Assembly (NCBI GenBank): GCA_964632495.1 | Contig: CAZWDS010000004.1 | Coordinates: forward strand, 1-64,000 | Length of the DNA stretch: 64,000 nucleotides | From: CALKXV01 sp964632495 | GTDB taxonomy: Bacteria > Pseudomonadota > Alphaproteobacteria > Rhodobacterales > Rhodobacteraceae | Direction: 5' to 3' | In this document: positions 1-7,251 of the stretch, piece by piece | How the letters are laid out: each line of letters begins with the position of its first letter | How positions within the stretch are numbered: the first letter of the stretch is position 1 | The notes under the pieces: model-generated | Databases searched by the model: none | Seen by the model: the letters and a program-made list of their open reading frames with translations, nothing else | Told to the model about the DNA's origin: nothing | Translations under genes and position numbers: made by a program

Positions 1-309
1 GCGTTGGAAGCACCTCTGCGTCAGATCGCTGAAAATTCGGGCGTCGACGGCGCTGTTGTTGCTGGCAAAATCCGCGAGTCGAAAGACAACTCGTTCGGCT
101 TCAATGCTCAGACCGAGCAGTATGGTGATCTGTTCAAGTTCGGCGTCATCGACCCTGCAAAGGTTGTGCGCACCGCACTTGAGGACGCAGCCTCGATCGC
201 TGGTCTTTTGATCACGACCGAAGCCATGGTTGCCGACAAGCCAGCCAAAGAGGGCGCAGCCCCTGGCGGCGGCATGCCCGACATGGGCGGCATGGGCGGC
301 ATGATGTAA
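1..309 (+). CDS. groEL: 60 kDa chaperonin GroEL, C-terminal fragment
   Basis: This is the last 102 codons of GroEL, open from base 1, so the gene starts outside the window. GroEL forms the ATP-driven double-ring cytosolic folding cage with GroES. The visible part covers the end of the equatorial domain, with the family-typical VIDPAKVVRTALEDAAS helix and the LITTEAMVAD segment. It ends in the flexible Gly-Met-rich tail (GGMPDMGGMGGMM). Identity is certain. The stop is followed by two hairpins and a terminator (separate entries), which fits the end of a groESL transcript. Confidence 0.98.
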   Translation, partial: ALEAPLRQIAENSGVDGAVVAGKIRESKDNSFGFNAQTEQYGDLFKFGVIDPAKVVRTALEDAASIAGLLITTEAMVADKPAKEGAAPGGGMPDMGGMGGMM

Positions 310-317
310 GCGGTTCG

Positions 318-376
318 GGATCGGCTTGCCGATCCTGAATTGCGAAGCGTGACAAGCGTTTGGCCTAAAGGCCAAA
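318..376 (+). repeat. Two perfect hairpins after groEL
   Basis: There are two perfect inverted repeats just after the groEL stop. The first has an 8-bp stem at 318-325/328-335 (GGATCGGC and GCCGATCC). The second has a 7-bp stem at 359-365/370-376 (TTTGGCC and GGCCAAA). Neither is followed by a T run, so they are more likely 3'-end stabilising structures or small repeats than terminators. Confidence 0.55.
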
Positions 377-410
377 TGCCGAGAACGCAAAATCACCGCT
401 TAAGATTTGA

Positions 411-439
411 GAAGGGGCGTCCAACCGGGCGCCCTTTTT
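411..439 (+). terminator. Probable groESL terminator
   Basis: A GGGGCG/CGCCC stem is followed directly by TTTTT at 435-439. It lies about 100 bases after the groEL stop and no gene starts nearby on this strand, so it is the likely intrinsic terminator of the groESL transcript. The stem is short, hence moderate confidence. Confidence 0.6.
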
Positions 440-508
440 CACGTCCGGTAAATCCGATCGAACACGTCACAGGCTGACATAAATCTCCGACGCCGCCTCG
501 ACCCCACC

Positions 509-526
509 TTTTCAAGCACTTGAAAA
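509..526. promoter_or_regulatory. Perfect 18-bp palindrome, possible operator
   Basis: TTTTCAAG-CA-CTTGAAAA is a perfect palindrome in the 390-bp non-coding stretch between groEL and the DUF6544-like pair. It could be a dimeric regulator site or a transcript hairpin. The rest of 440-596 shows nothing I can name. Confidence 0.35.
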
Positions 527-596
527 GCGGCAGCTTCGATTCGAGCACGTGTTCGGCCTGTTTGTCCGTCATTTTTATCGCGTTTCCAAATTTCTG

Positions 597-654
597 TTGA
601 CGAAAACCGTACATAAGTTTACGCCTTGTCTAAAGAGCCGTACATATCTTTACG
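597..654 (+). promoter_or_regulatory. Candidate promoter with tandem TetR-like operators
   Basis: Two near-identical 17-mers, CCGTACATAAGTTTACG (607-623) and CCGTACATATCTTTACG (638-654), match at 15 of 17 positions and sit 31 bp apart, about three helical turns. Each has CGTA...TACG palindromic ends, the shape of many TetR-family sites. A -35-like TTGACG lies at 597-602, overlapping the first copy. The arrangement suggests repression of the two membrane-protein genes that follow. No TetR gene is present in the window. Confidence 0.5.
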
Positions 655-697
655 GTGAGTTTTGAAACACGATTTGAACCACGAAAGGACGCAGGCG

Positions 698-1543
698 ATG
701 AGCCTTATGAAATGGACGATAGGGGGCGCCACAGCACTTGGGATTGGCGCCGCAGTTGTGGTTGGGATTGTATCGTTTCAGACCGAGCGCGACATCCGCG
801 CCTTTCAAGACCAGATCGCAGCCCTTGCGGAAATCGGGACCCCGCCCGTTGCAACCGACGCGGGCTTGGCGACCCTGCCAGCCCCCGTGCAGCGCTACTT
901 TGCCTTCGCCTTCCCGAACGGTATCCCCCCGACGAAGACGGTGCGGCTAACAGCGGAAGGTCAGTTCCGTCGCCCTCAAACGGACGGCTTCAACTTCACG
1001 ACCGCAGAACAAGTGATCGCCGTCACAGAACCCGCTCTGATGTTTTCCGCAACAACGCCGATCATCCCGGGCATCTGGGCGCGCGCCTATGACTATTTTG
1101 CCGATGGCGAAATGGAGATGAAGGCCAAGGTGCTTTCGACGCTCACCGTTGTCGATGAAAGCGAAACGCCCGCGTTAAACGTCATCTCCCTGCGCCGTTG
1201 GCTGTTGGAAAGTGCGCTGTTCCCCCACGCCCTACTGCCCGGAGGCCCCGTCACCTGGGATCCCATCGACGATCAAAGCGCGCGCGCGATTGTCGAGGCG
1301 GACGGTCTTCGTGCGTCCATGATTGTCTTCGTCGATCCCGAAGGGCGGCTGACCCACATGGTGGCCGAAGAAGATGGTGACCTGAACACGCCTTACCATG
1401 GCTCGGGCGAGCATGTGACCCGCTCGGATTACCGCGACATAGACGGCGTCATGATCCCCCACGCCTTTGTCATCTCGCGCATGGCGGGGGGCGAAACCTA
1501 TCCGTTTTTTGATGCCGTCTTGACCAGCATCACATTCGAATAA
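698..1543 (+). CDS. DUF6544-like membrane-anchored protein (copy 1)
   Basis: This 281-residue protein has one N-terminal membrane segment (about residues 6-24) and a soluble domain outside the membrane. The ATG at 698 is preceded by GAAAGGA, so I prefer it over the upstream in-frame start at 662. The LPAPVQRYFAFAFPNG motif, the RWLLESALFPHALLPGG block and the VTWDPID segment resemble the DUF6544/DUF6920 group, which has no established function. The family name rests on motif recall only. It is paired with a second, diverged copy 22 bases downstream, probably in one transcript from the operator-bearing promoter upstream. Confidence 0.75.
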   Translation: MSLMKWTIGGATALGIGAAVVVGIVSFQTERDIRAFQDQIAALAEIGTPPVATDAGLATLPAPVQRYFAFAFPNGIPPTKTVRLTAEGQFRRPQTDGFNFTTAEQVIAVTEPALMFSATTPIIPGIWARAYDYFADGEMEMKAKVLSTLTVVDESETPALNVISLRRWLLESALFPHALLPGGPVTWDPIDDQSARAIVEADGLRASMIVFVDPEGRLTHMVAEEDGDLNTPYHGSGEHVTRSDYRDIDGVMIPHAFVISRMAGGETYPFFDAVLTSITFE

Positions 1544-1564
1544 GCCCGTGTAAGGACCGCCCCG

Positions 1565-2419
1565 ATGATACTAAAGACATTCGCAATCCTTGCCGTTTTG
1601 AGTTTGGCCGTTGCCCTGTTCGCAGCGATCGGTCTTTACAAAGCGTACCGCGAAAACACGGATTTGATCGAAGGCGGCATTCTGACGGATGCGCCGATCA
1701 CAATTGATCTTTCGCCTGAGATTTACGCTGATCTGCCAGACCCGGTGCGGCGCTATTTCGACTATGCTTTCAACGGGCAAACCAGCATCACCCTGCGCGG
1801 AGTCGATTGGGATCAAAGCGGTGACTTTATGCTGCCCGTCGTGGGGCAGTTCCGCGCCGAAGGCCGTCAGGTCAGTCGCCCGAATACCCCGGTCTATGCG
1901 TTCACCGGATGGTTCTGGCGCTTTGGCCTTCCCCTGATCGAAAGCCGCGACGCCTTCTTCGTCGATCACCACAACATGCGTGCGAAACTCTTGGGTTGGA
2001 AAACTGTCATGCACACCGATTACACCGACCCGGCTCAGATCAAATCCCTCCATAGCTATCTGATCCTGCGCTACTACGGACAGGCCACTTTGATGCCATG
2101 GGCTTTGTTGCCAAATGAGTATGTGACTTGGGACGAACACGACGCGGACACGGCCTACTTAACGATCACCCACGGCGATCTTGAAGGGCGCTATATTGTC
2201 CGCTTCGCACCAAATGGTGCCATCACCGTGATGGAAGGGGATAGGTTGCTTATGGAGGGCAATGGGACCCTGCAACGCGAAGTCGGTCAAAAGTCCAACT
2301 ACCAAACCGTCAATGGGTTCATGGTGCCGACGCATTTAGACTATCGCTGGTTCGATAAGGATGATGAATTGATCAGCCGGTTCAAGTCTCGGATCAGCAA
2401 CTTGAAAATCTTGCGTTGA
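1565..2419 (+). CDS. DUF6544-like membrane-anchored protein (copy 2)
   Basis: This 284-residue protein has the same layout as its neighbour: one N-terminal transmembrane helix (about residues 4-24), then a soluble domain. Shared blocks are LPDPVRRYFDYAFNG (cf. LPAPVQRYFAFAFPNG), the MPWALLPNEYVTWDEHD segment, and a final FMVPTHLDYRWF (cf. VMIPHAFVISRM). The two genes are therefore tandem paralogues, strongly diverged. Function is unknown. No catalytic motif is evident. Confidence 0.72.
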   Translation: MILKTFAILAVLSLAVALFAAIGLYKAYRENTDLIEGGILTDAPITIDLSPEIYADLPDPVRRYFDYAFNGQTSITLRGVDWDQSGDFMLPVVGQFRAEGRQVSRPNTPVYAFTGWFWRFGLPLIESRDAFFVDHHNMRAKLLGWKTVMHTDYTDPAQIKSLHSYLILRYYGQATLMPWALLPNEYVTWDEHDADTAYLTITHGDLEGRYIVRFAPNGAITVMEGDRLLMEGNGTLQREVGQKSNYQTVNGFMVPTHLDYRWFDKDDELISRFKSRISNLKILR

Positions 2420-2567
2420 GGACGGATCGCCTAAAAAGCGGTCCAAGCGGTCTTTCGGGGACAACGGACGCCTCATCCATGCCACTTATGTGAAAACCTT
2501 CCCCTTTCCAGAAGTTAACAAATCGTTATGGTTTCCTCAGGGGTCCGAGCAGAAGGTGGAAACCACC

Positions 2568-3248
2568 ATGCGATCCATATGTTTTGCGCTGTTGGTCTGT
2601 CCAACCGTGGCACTGGCCGATTCCGAAGGGGAATGGGACGGCCTGTATTTTGGTGGCGGGCTGCAATTCAGCCGTGCCGTGACCGAAGTGACGGGCAATC
2701 GTTTCACGTACAACCAGAACGTCGCCCGCACCTTTTTGCCCCATGATTTCGACGGGTTTGGCCTGCAGGGGTTTGTCGGCAAAAACTTCAGACATGGCGA
2801 TTACGTCTTTGGCGCTGAAGCCTCGCTTGAATTCGCAGACCTTGAATCCCGCCTTGTTTTTAACAGTGATAACGACATTGATCAGGTGGATATCAACTGG
2901 TCAAGTTCGCTGACCGGTCGAGCGGGGCGGTTTTTTGGGGATAACCTGCTTTATGTCAAAGGCGGTCTGGCCCTTGCCGATATCCGAAATGTCGGTGGCG
3001 ATGTAAACGGAGGCACTTTGACCGTGTCAGATGCCCATATCCGCGAAGACATACTTTTGGGCCCGACCGCCAGTTTCGGGATCGAACGCACGTGGAACGA
3101 ACAATACCGTCTGCGTGTCGAATACACCTACACCGAATTTCGAGACTTCGCCCAAGCCAACGATGACGGTGTTCCTGGCTCGCAGGTTTACAACGTCGAC
3201 AACGGGCCTTTGCAGTCGCTCAGCGTTGGTTTGGTGTTGGATTTTTAG
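2568..3248 (+). CDS. Outer-membrane beta-barrel protein (OmpA/Omp25-like)
   Basis: This is a 226-residue precursor. I place the start at ATG 2568 because it gives a standard signal peptide (MRSICFALLVCPTVALA, cleavage near residue 17); an in-frame start at 2490 would bury it. The mature part has the porin-like pattern of the OMP_b-brl family: WDGLYFGGGLQF at the start, a central YVFGAEASLEF strand, LYVKGGLALADI, YRLRVEYTYTEF, and a terminal strand ending in aromatic F (LSVGLVLDF). These are small barrels of alphaproteobacteria with mostly structural roles. It runs convergently to DUF1150. Confidence 0.85.
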   Translation: MRSICFALLVCPTVALADSEGEWDGLYFGGGLQFSRAVTEVTGNRFTYNQNVARTFLPHDFDGFGLQGFVGKNFRHGDYVFGAEASLEFADLESRLVFNSDNDIDQVDINWSSSLTGRAGRFFGDNLLYVKGGLALADIRNVGGDVNGGTLTVSDAHIREDILLGPTASFGIERTWNEQYRLRVEYTYTEFRDFAQANDDGVPGSQVYNVDNGPLQSLSVGLVLDF

Positions 3249-3251
3249 GGA

Positions 3252-3479
3252 TTAATGCACATTCACCGGCGCAAAATCGTTCTGGCGCGCCAAAGCAAAG
3301 GCCAGTTTCCGGTCTTTCACCAAAGCCAGTCGTTCACCGTCCGATGAATGGACCGCATAGATTTGGCCCTTGTCACCAGCCTGATCGCGCATTTTGCGTG
3401 GCAACTCCGAGACATCGACCGGGCGCACGTAGACCAGGCGTTGCTCGCCTATCTTATTGAAATCAAACGGCGTATCCAT
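3252..3479 (-). CDS. DUF1150 family protein
   Basis: This 75-residue protein starts at the ATG at 3479 (MDTPFDFNKIGEQRLVYVRPVDVSELP). The longer open frame upstream overlaps hsp20 and is not coding. DUF1150 proteins are small cytosolic proteins of Rhodobacterales and relatives, with no proven role, commonly found directly after a small heat-shock gene as here (4-base gap). Co-transcription with hsp20 suggests a stress-related or Hsp20-partner function, which is inference from context. Confidence 0.85.
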   Translation of the reverse strand: MDTPFDFNKIGEQRLVYVRPVDVSELPRKMRDQAGDKGQIYAVHSSDGERLALVKDRKLAFALARQNDFAPVNVH

Positions 3480-3483
3480 TGGC

Positions 3484-3894
3484 TTACCCCTTGTCGATCT
3501 GGATTGTCTGCACAACACTTTCGGGAACCGACCGCGAAAGATCGATGTGCAGAAGTCCATTGGTCAGTGCTGCACCCGATACATCAACGCCGTCGGCCAG
3601 CAAAAAGGTCCGCTGAAACTGACGCGATGCAATGCCACGGTGCAAAAAGATGCGGTCGTCGTCGTCGCTGCTTTGGTGTCCACGCACGACCAATTGACGA
3701 TCTTCCACTGTAATCGACAGGTCGTCCTCGGCAAAACCGGCGACCGCAAGCGTGATGCGGAAGGTGTTTTCGCTGACATGTTCGATGTTGTAGGGCGGAT
3801 AGCCGTTTTCGGTTTTGGCCGTCCGTTCGACCAGCCGTTCCAGCTGATCAAAGCCCAACAAGAAGGGGTGAGTCCCCAATGTTAATTTCGTCAT
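3484..3894 (-). CDS. Small heat-shock protein, Hsp20/alpha-crystallin family
   Basis: This 136-residue IbpA-type holdase binds unfolding proteins in the cytosol without ATP. The alpha-crystallin domain spans about residues 30-125. It runs from PPYNIEHVSENTFRITLAVAGF through QLVVRGH to the conserved A-x-x-x-N-G-L-L-x-I strand (GAALTNGLLHIDL). The first gene of an hsp20-DUF1150 pair, it has an unusually clear control region: an RpoH-type promoter and a hairpin that pairs the ribosome-binding site (separate entries). Heat induction at both transcription and translation is therefore predicted. Confidence 0.95.
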   Translation of the reverse strand: MTKLTLGTHPFLLGFDQLERLVERTAKTENGYPPYNIEHVSENTFRITLAVAGFAEDDLSITVEDRQLVVRGHQSSDDDDRIFLHRGIASRQFQRTFLLADGVDVSGAALTNGLLHIDLSRSVPESVVQTIQIDKG

Positions 3895-3899
3895 GTGGT

Positions 3900-3919
3900 C
3901 GTCCTTACGCTAAGCGACG
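3900..3919 (-). ncRNA. ROSE-like RNA thermometer hairpin before hsp20
   Basis: On the minus strand the 20 bases just before hsp20 fold as CGTC-(G)-CTTA, loop GCG, TAAG-GACG: eight base pairs with a single bulged G. The ribosome-binding site AAGGA (3902-3906, 7 bases before the ATG) is fully paired. The anti-Shine-Dalgarno strand reads UCGCU, matching the U-U/C-G-C-U core with its bulged G that defines ROSE elements of alphaproteobacterial small heat-shock genes. Melting at heat-shock temperature would free the site. This is read by eye, not folded by software. Confidence 0.75.
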
Positions 3920-3958
3920 ATGTCCGTTGGGCCCCAATATCGGCAACCCGTGTCAAAA

Positions 3959-3987
3959 ATATGGGGTTGGATAGGCTTTTTGGCAAG
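3959..3987 (-). promoter_or_regulatory. RpoH (sigma-32) promoter of hsp20
   Basis: On the minus strand CTTGCC (3982-3987) is followed by a 15-base spacer and CCCCATAT (3959-3966). This closely fits the sigma-32 consensus CTTGAA-N13-17-CCCCAT. Transcription would start near 3951 and give a leader of about 55 bases that contains the ROSE-like hairpin. Confidence 0.75.
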
Positions 3988-4056
3988 GTTTAAACCCCTT
4001 TGCGGCAGGCGGGCTTAAGGGTATCTAAGGGAAAATCACCCAAATCCGGGACCAGA

Positions 4057-4278
4057 ATGCCTCAAAATCCACCAGAACAGATGAAGACCGAAGATGTGCT
4101 GCGTGTCGAGCTTGAGACGCTTCGCCAGAACCACCGTGATCTGGATGAAGCGATCCGCGCTTTGGAAGAAACCGGCGCTGATATGTTGACCGTGCGGCGG
4201 TTCAAAAAGCAAAAACTGGCGCTGAAAGACAAGATTGCGGTGTTAGAAGACCGGATCACCCCCGACATCATCGCTTGA
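4057..4278 (+). CDS. DUF465 (YdcH-like) small coiled-coil protein
   Basis: This 73-residue cytosolic protein is almost entirely helical: VLRVELETLRQNHRDLDEAI, then RRFKKQKLALKDKIAVLED. The double-helix pattern with the R-x-K-K-x-K-L-x-L-K-D-x-I signature is that of DUF465/YdcH. The function is unknown. The ATG at 4057 is preferred over the longer open frame at 4000; ATG 4081 is an alternative. It sits 57 bases upstream of purE. Confidence 0.85.
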   Translation: MPQNPPEQMKTEDVLRVELETLRQNHRDLDEAIRALEETGADMLTVRRFKKQKLALKDKIAVLEDRITPDIIA

Positions 4279-4335
4279 ACGATTGCAGGCGCCTTAAGCC
4301 AAGGGTAAGTTCGCGGCGTCTTTCAGGGAAGTGTC

Positions 4336-4821
4336 ATGAAGCCAGTCGTCGGGATCATAATGGGCAGCCAGTCGGATTGGCCCACGCTTAAATCAGCCGC
4401 AGATGTGCTAGAGGAATTGGGTGTCTCGTTCGAGACCAGGATCGTCTCGGCGCACCGCACTCCGGACAGGTTGTGGGACTATGGCAAAACCGCCGTGGAC
4501 CGGGGATTGCAGGTGATTATAGCCGGTGCTGGCGGGGCGGCGCATTTGCCGGGCATGATGGCCTCAAAAACAAGGGTGCCGGTGATCGGCGTGCCCGTGG
4601 AAACCCGCGCTTTGAAGGGCGTCGACAGTCTTTATTCCATCCTGCAAATGCCGCGCGGCTATCCCGTGGCCACCATGGCCATCGGCGAGGGGGGGGCGAA
4701 GAACGCAGGCTTGATGGCTGCCGGTATCCTTGCCTTGAATGATGCCGCCTTGGCCGACCGTCTGGACGCCTGGCGGTCCGCGCTTACGGCCTCTATCCCA
4801 GAGGAGCCAACAGATGTCTGA
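4336..4821 (+). CDS. purE: N5-carboxyaminoimidazole ribonucleotide mutase PurE
   Basis: At 161 residues this is full-length class I PurE, which converts N5-CAIR to CAIR in purine synthesis. Diagnostic motifs are GIIMGSQSDWPT at residues 6-17, SAHRTPDR with the catalytic His, the glycine-rich AGAGGAAHLPGM loop, and GGAKNAGLMAAGIL near the C-terminus. The next gene, purK, starts 8 bases before the purE stop, so the two-enzyme step (PurK then PurE) is translationally coupled. Confidence 0.97.
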   Translation: MKPVVGIIMGSQSDWPTLKSAADVLEELGVSFETRIVSAHRTPDRLWDYGKTAVDRGLQVIIAGAGGAAHLPGMMASKTRVPVIGVPVETRALKGVDSLYSILQMPRGYPVATMAIGEGGAKNAGLMAAGILALNDAALADRLDAWRSALTASIPEEPTDV

Positions 4822-5911
4822 CGCACTGGAACCCGGCCAAACCATCGGAATCTTGGGCGGTGGCCAACTGGGCCGCATGTTGGCGATGGCGGCCGCGCGC
4901 CTTGGCTTTCGCGTCCATGTCTACGAGCCCGGCACCAACCCACCAGCGGGCGAGGTTGCCGTAAGAACCTACACTGCCGGTTACGACGATCATGCGGCTT
5001 TGGCTGCCTTCGCCGCGGGCGTCGATGTCGTTACATATGAATTCGAAAACGTCCCTGCCGAAGCGCTGGACCTAATCGAAGCCCAAGTGCCGATCCGCCC
5101 CAATCGCCGTGCCTTGGCGGTCAGTCAGGATCGCATCGACGAAAAGGATTTCCTGAACGACATCGGTCTGGCCACCGCGTCTTACGCCGCTGTCGATCCA
5201 AGCCACGCAGACGCCGCCGCTCAACTCGCCCAAGCCATGGCCGAGACCGGCGTACCCGCCATCCTGAAGACCCGGCGGCTTGGCTACGACGGCAAAGGCC
5301 AAGCCCGGATCATGGACATCCACAGTGGCGGTGCCGCTTTGGATGCGATTGGAACGGCTCCGGCAGTTCTGGAAGGTTTCGTCGATTTTACCCGCGAAAT
5401 CAGCGTGATTGCAGCACGGGGCACCGACGACCGGATCGCTTGTTTTGAACCCGGCGAGAACGTCCATAAAGACGGCATCCTGTCCACCACCACCGTCCCC
5501 GCCGCCATCGACCGCGATACCCGTGACCGTGCCTTTGGCATCGCGGGCACCATTCTGGCCGCTTTGGATTACGTTGGCGTTCTGGGTGTCGAATTGTTCG
5601 ATACGCCGGGTGGTCTGATCGTGAACGAAATCGCGCCACGTGTGCACAACTCGGGCCACTGGACCGAGGCAGGCGCGGTGATCGACCAGTTTGAACAACA
5701 CATCCGCGCCGTCGCAGGCTGGCCGCTTGTTGATCCCGTGCGCCACTCGGACGTCGTGATGACCAATCTGATCGGCGATGACCTGCTGCAAGTGCCGCTG
5801 ATCCGCATGGAAACCGGCGCGCTGCTGCATCTCTACGGCAAGGCCGAAGCCCGCCCGGGCCGCAAGATGGGCCATGTCACCCGCGTAACCGGCCCGGCAT
5901 CAGACAGGTGA
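4814..5911 (+). CDS. purK: N5-carboxyaminoimidazole ribonucleotide synthase PurK
   Basis: This 365-residue ATP-grasp enzyme makes N5-CAIR from AIR, bicarbonate and ATP. The ATG at 4814 is chosen over the longer frame at 4739 because it gives the family N-terminus TIGILGGGQLGRMLA (pre-ATP-grasp fold). The central ATP-grasp part shows PAILKTRRLGYDGKGQ and the metal-binding ELFDTPGGLIVNEIAPRVHNSGHWT block. It overlaps purE by 8 bases at its start and the NUDIX gene by 4 bases at its end, forming a three-gene unit. Confidence 0.97.
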   Translation: MSDALEPGQTIGILGGGQLGRMLAMAAARLGFRVHVYEPGTNPPAGEVAVRTYTAGYDDHAALAAFAAGVDVVTYEFENVPAEALDLIEAQVPIRPNRRALAVSQDRIDEKDFLNDIGLATASYAAVDPSHADAAAQLAQAMAETGVPAILKTRRLGYDGKGQARIMDIHSGGAALDAIGTAPAVLEGFVDFTREISVIAARGTDDRIACFEPGENVHKDGILSTTTVPAAIDRDTRDRAFGIAGTILAALDYVGVLGVELFDTPGGLIVNEIAPRVHNSGHWTEAGAVIDQFEQHIRAVAGWPLVDPVRHSDVVMTNLIGDDLLQVPLIRMETGALLHLYGKAEARPGRKMGHVTRVTGPASDR

Positions 5912-6354
5912 GCCCGCGTCCCCGTCTGGCGGTCCGAGCCCTGATCCTGCGCGATGATCGGTTGCTGATGGTCAACGCTTGGCCGGGCAACAGCGATCTT
6001 CTCTGTGCGCCGGGCGGCGGTGTCGAAATCGGCAGCTCTTTGCCCGACAATCTGAAACGCGAATTGCACGAAGAAACCGGTCTGGGCATCGAAGTGGGCC
6101 GCGTGGTTCTGGTGAACGAATTTCACGACCCGCCCCGAGACTTTCATCAGGTGGATGTCTATTTCCGGTGCCGCATGATCTCGGGCGACCCCTATGCCGA
6201 TTGGACTGACCCCGAAGGTGTGGTCACCGAGCGGCACTGGCTGACAAAGGCCGAGTTGAGGGCGCACCGCTTCAAACCCGACAGCCTGCCGGACGTGGCT
6301 TGGGGTACAGACGATCAGGCGCATTACGATCCCCTAGAACCCATCGTTCGATAG
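5908..6354 (+). CDS. NUDIX hydrolase
   Basis: This 148-residue protein starts at GTG 5908, overlapping the purK stop (GTGA). The Nudix box runs from the GGG at about residue 33 to REL and EETG at about residues 50-57 (GGGVEIGSSLPDNLKREL, then HEETGL), so the Mg-binding glutamates are present. Such enzymes hydrolyse nucleoside-diphosphate compounds; the substrate cannot be read from the sequence. Its coupling to purEK suggests a nucleotide-related housekeeping role, an inference. Confidence 0.9.
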   Translation: MSPRPRLAVRALILRDDRLLMVNAWPGNSDLLCAPGGGVEIGSSLPDNLKRELHEETGLGIEVGRVVLVNEFHDPPRDFHQVDVYFRCRMISGDPYADWTDPEGVVTERHWLTKAELRAHRFKPDSLPDVAWGTDDQAHYDPLEPIVR

Positions 6355-6393
6355 GTCATGGACACTGACCCGGTCGCGCCCTAGGTTTCGGGT

Positions 6394-7034
6394 ATGGAAC
6401 ACTTACGACTAGGCGTGAACATCGATCATGTGGCCACTGTGCGGAACGCACGCGGCGGCGACTACCCCGATCCCATCCGAGCGGCCAAACTGGCCGAGGA
6501 GGCCGGAGCCGATGGCATAACAGCGCATCTGCGCGAAGACCGCCGCCACATCACAGACACGGATATCGAAGGCCTGTCCGAAGCTTTGTCAGTGCCCTTG
6601 AATTTCGAAATGGCGGCGACCGAAGAAATGCAAGCGATTGCGCTGAGGCACCGCCCCCATGCGGTTTGCATCGTGCCCGAGAAACGCGAAGAACGCACAA
6701 CCGAAGGTGGCTTGGAAGTGGCCAAAGACGAAAACCGTCTGGCTCATTTCATCGCTCCGCTTGCCGACGCCGGATGCCGTGTGTCGATCTTCATCGCCGC
6801 CGACCAACGCCAGATCGAAGCGGCCAACCGGATTGGCGCTCAAGTGATCGAACTTCACACAGGTGCCTATTGCGACGCCCATACCGAAGAACGGTTTGAT
6901 GATCGCGACGCAGAACTCGAACGTCTGCGCGACATGTCCGCCTTCGCCCATTCTCTGGGTTTGGAAGTCCACGCAGGCCATGGGTTGACCTATGATACAG
7001 TGACGCCTGTCGCCGCTTTCCCTGAAGTGCGCGA
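6394..7034 (+). CDS. pdxJ: Pyridoxine 5'-phosphate synthase PdxJ, 3' end lost in gap
   Basis: PdxJ condenses 3-amino-2-oxopropyl phosphate with 1-deoxyxylulose 5-phosphate to give pyridoxine phosphate. The first 213 of about 250 residues are present: LGVNIDHVATVRNARGGDYPDP at the N-terminus, GADGITAHLREDRRHI, NFEMAATEEM, SIFIAADQRQI, ELHTGAY and EVHAGHGLTYDT, all intact. The reading frame then runs into a run of 100 N. The sequence after the N run does not encode a PdxJ C-terminus in any frame, so the gene is truncated by the assembly, not by mutation. Confidence 0.95.
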
Positions 7035-7134
7035 NNNNNNNNNNNNNNNNNNNNNNNNNNNNNNNNNNNNNNNNNNNNNNNNNNNNNNNNNNNNNNNNNN
7101 NNNNNNNNNNNNNNNNNNNNNNNNNNNNNNNNNN
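7035..7134. other. Assembly gap of 100 N
   Basis: Exactly 100 undetermined bases interrupt pdxJ; a round number like this is usually a placeholder for unknown distance. The next 150 bases are not pdxJ. One plus-strand frame after the gap reaches a stop at 7158-7160, 30 bases before a terminator, and may be the tail of an unseen gene. Genes between pdxJ and metY may therefore be missing. Confidence 0.97.
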
Positions 7135-7189
7135 AGCGGTACAGGCAGGCATGCCGATGACCGCACAAGGAGAAGGGCAAGATCCTTCG

Positions 7190-7230
7190 GACAAGGGCGT
7201 TTCCGTTTCGGGGCGCTCTTGTCTTCTTCT
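7190..7230 (+). terminator. Intrinsic terminator for plus-strand gene lost in gap
   Basis: GACAAGGGCG (7190-7199) pairs with CGCTCTTGTC (7214-7223), 10 pairs with one G-U, followed by the pyrimidine/T-rich TTCTTCTT. It faces the plus strand, so it should end whatever gene lies in or before the N gap. Confidence 0.6.
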
Positions 7231-7251
7231 TGTGGAAAGTATGCTGGGGGT

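Noticed and set aside
393..614. A 73-codon minus-strand frame between groEL and the DUF6544-like genes
   Set aside because: No ribosome-binding site or recognisable protein features, and it overlaps the groEL terminator and the palindrome.
2515..2529. CtrA-like site TTAA-N7-TTAT upstream of the outer-membrane protein gene
   Set aside because: Seven of eight consensus bases match, but a single short degenerate site in an AT-containing promoter is easily chance; kept only as a note.
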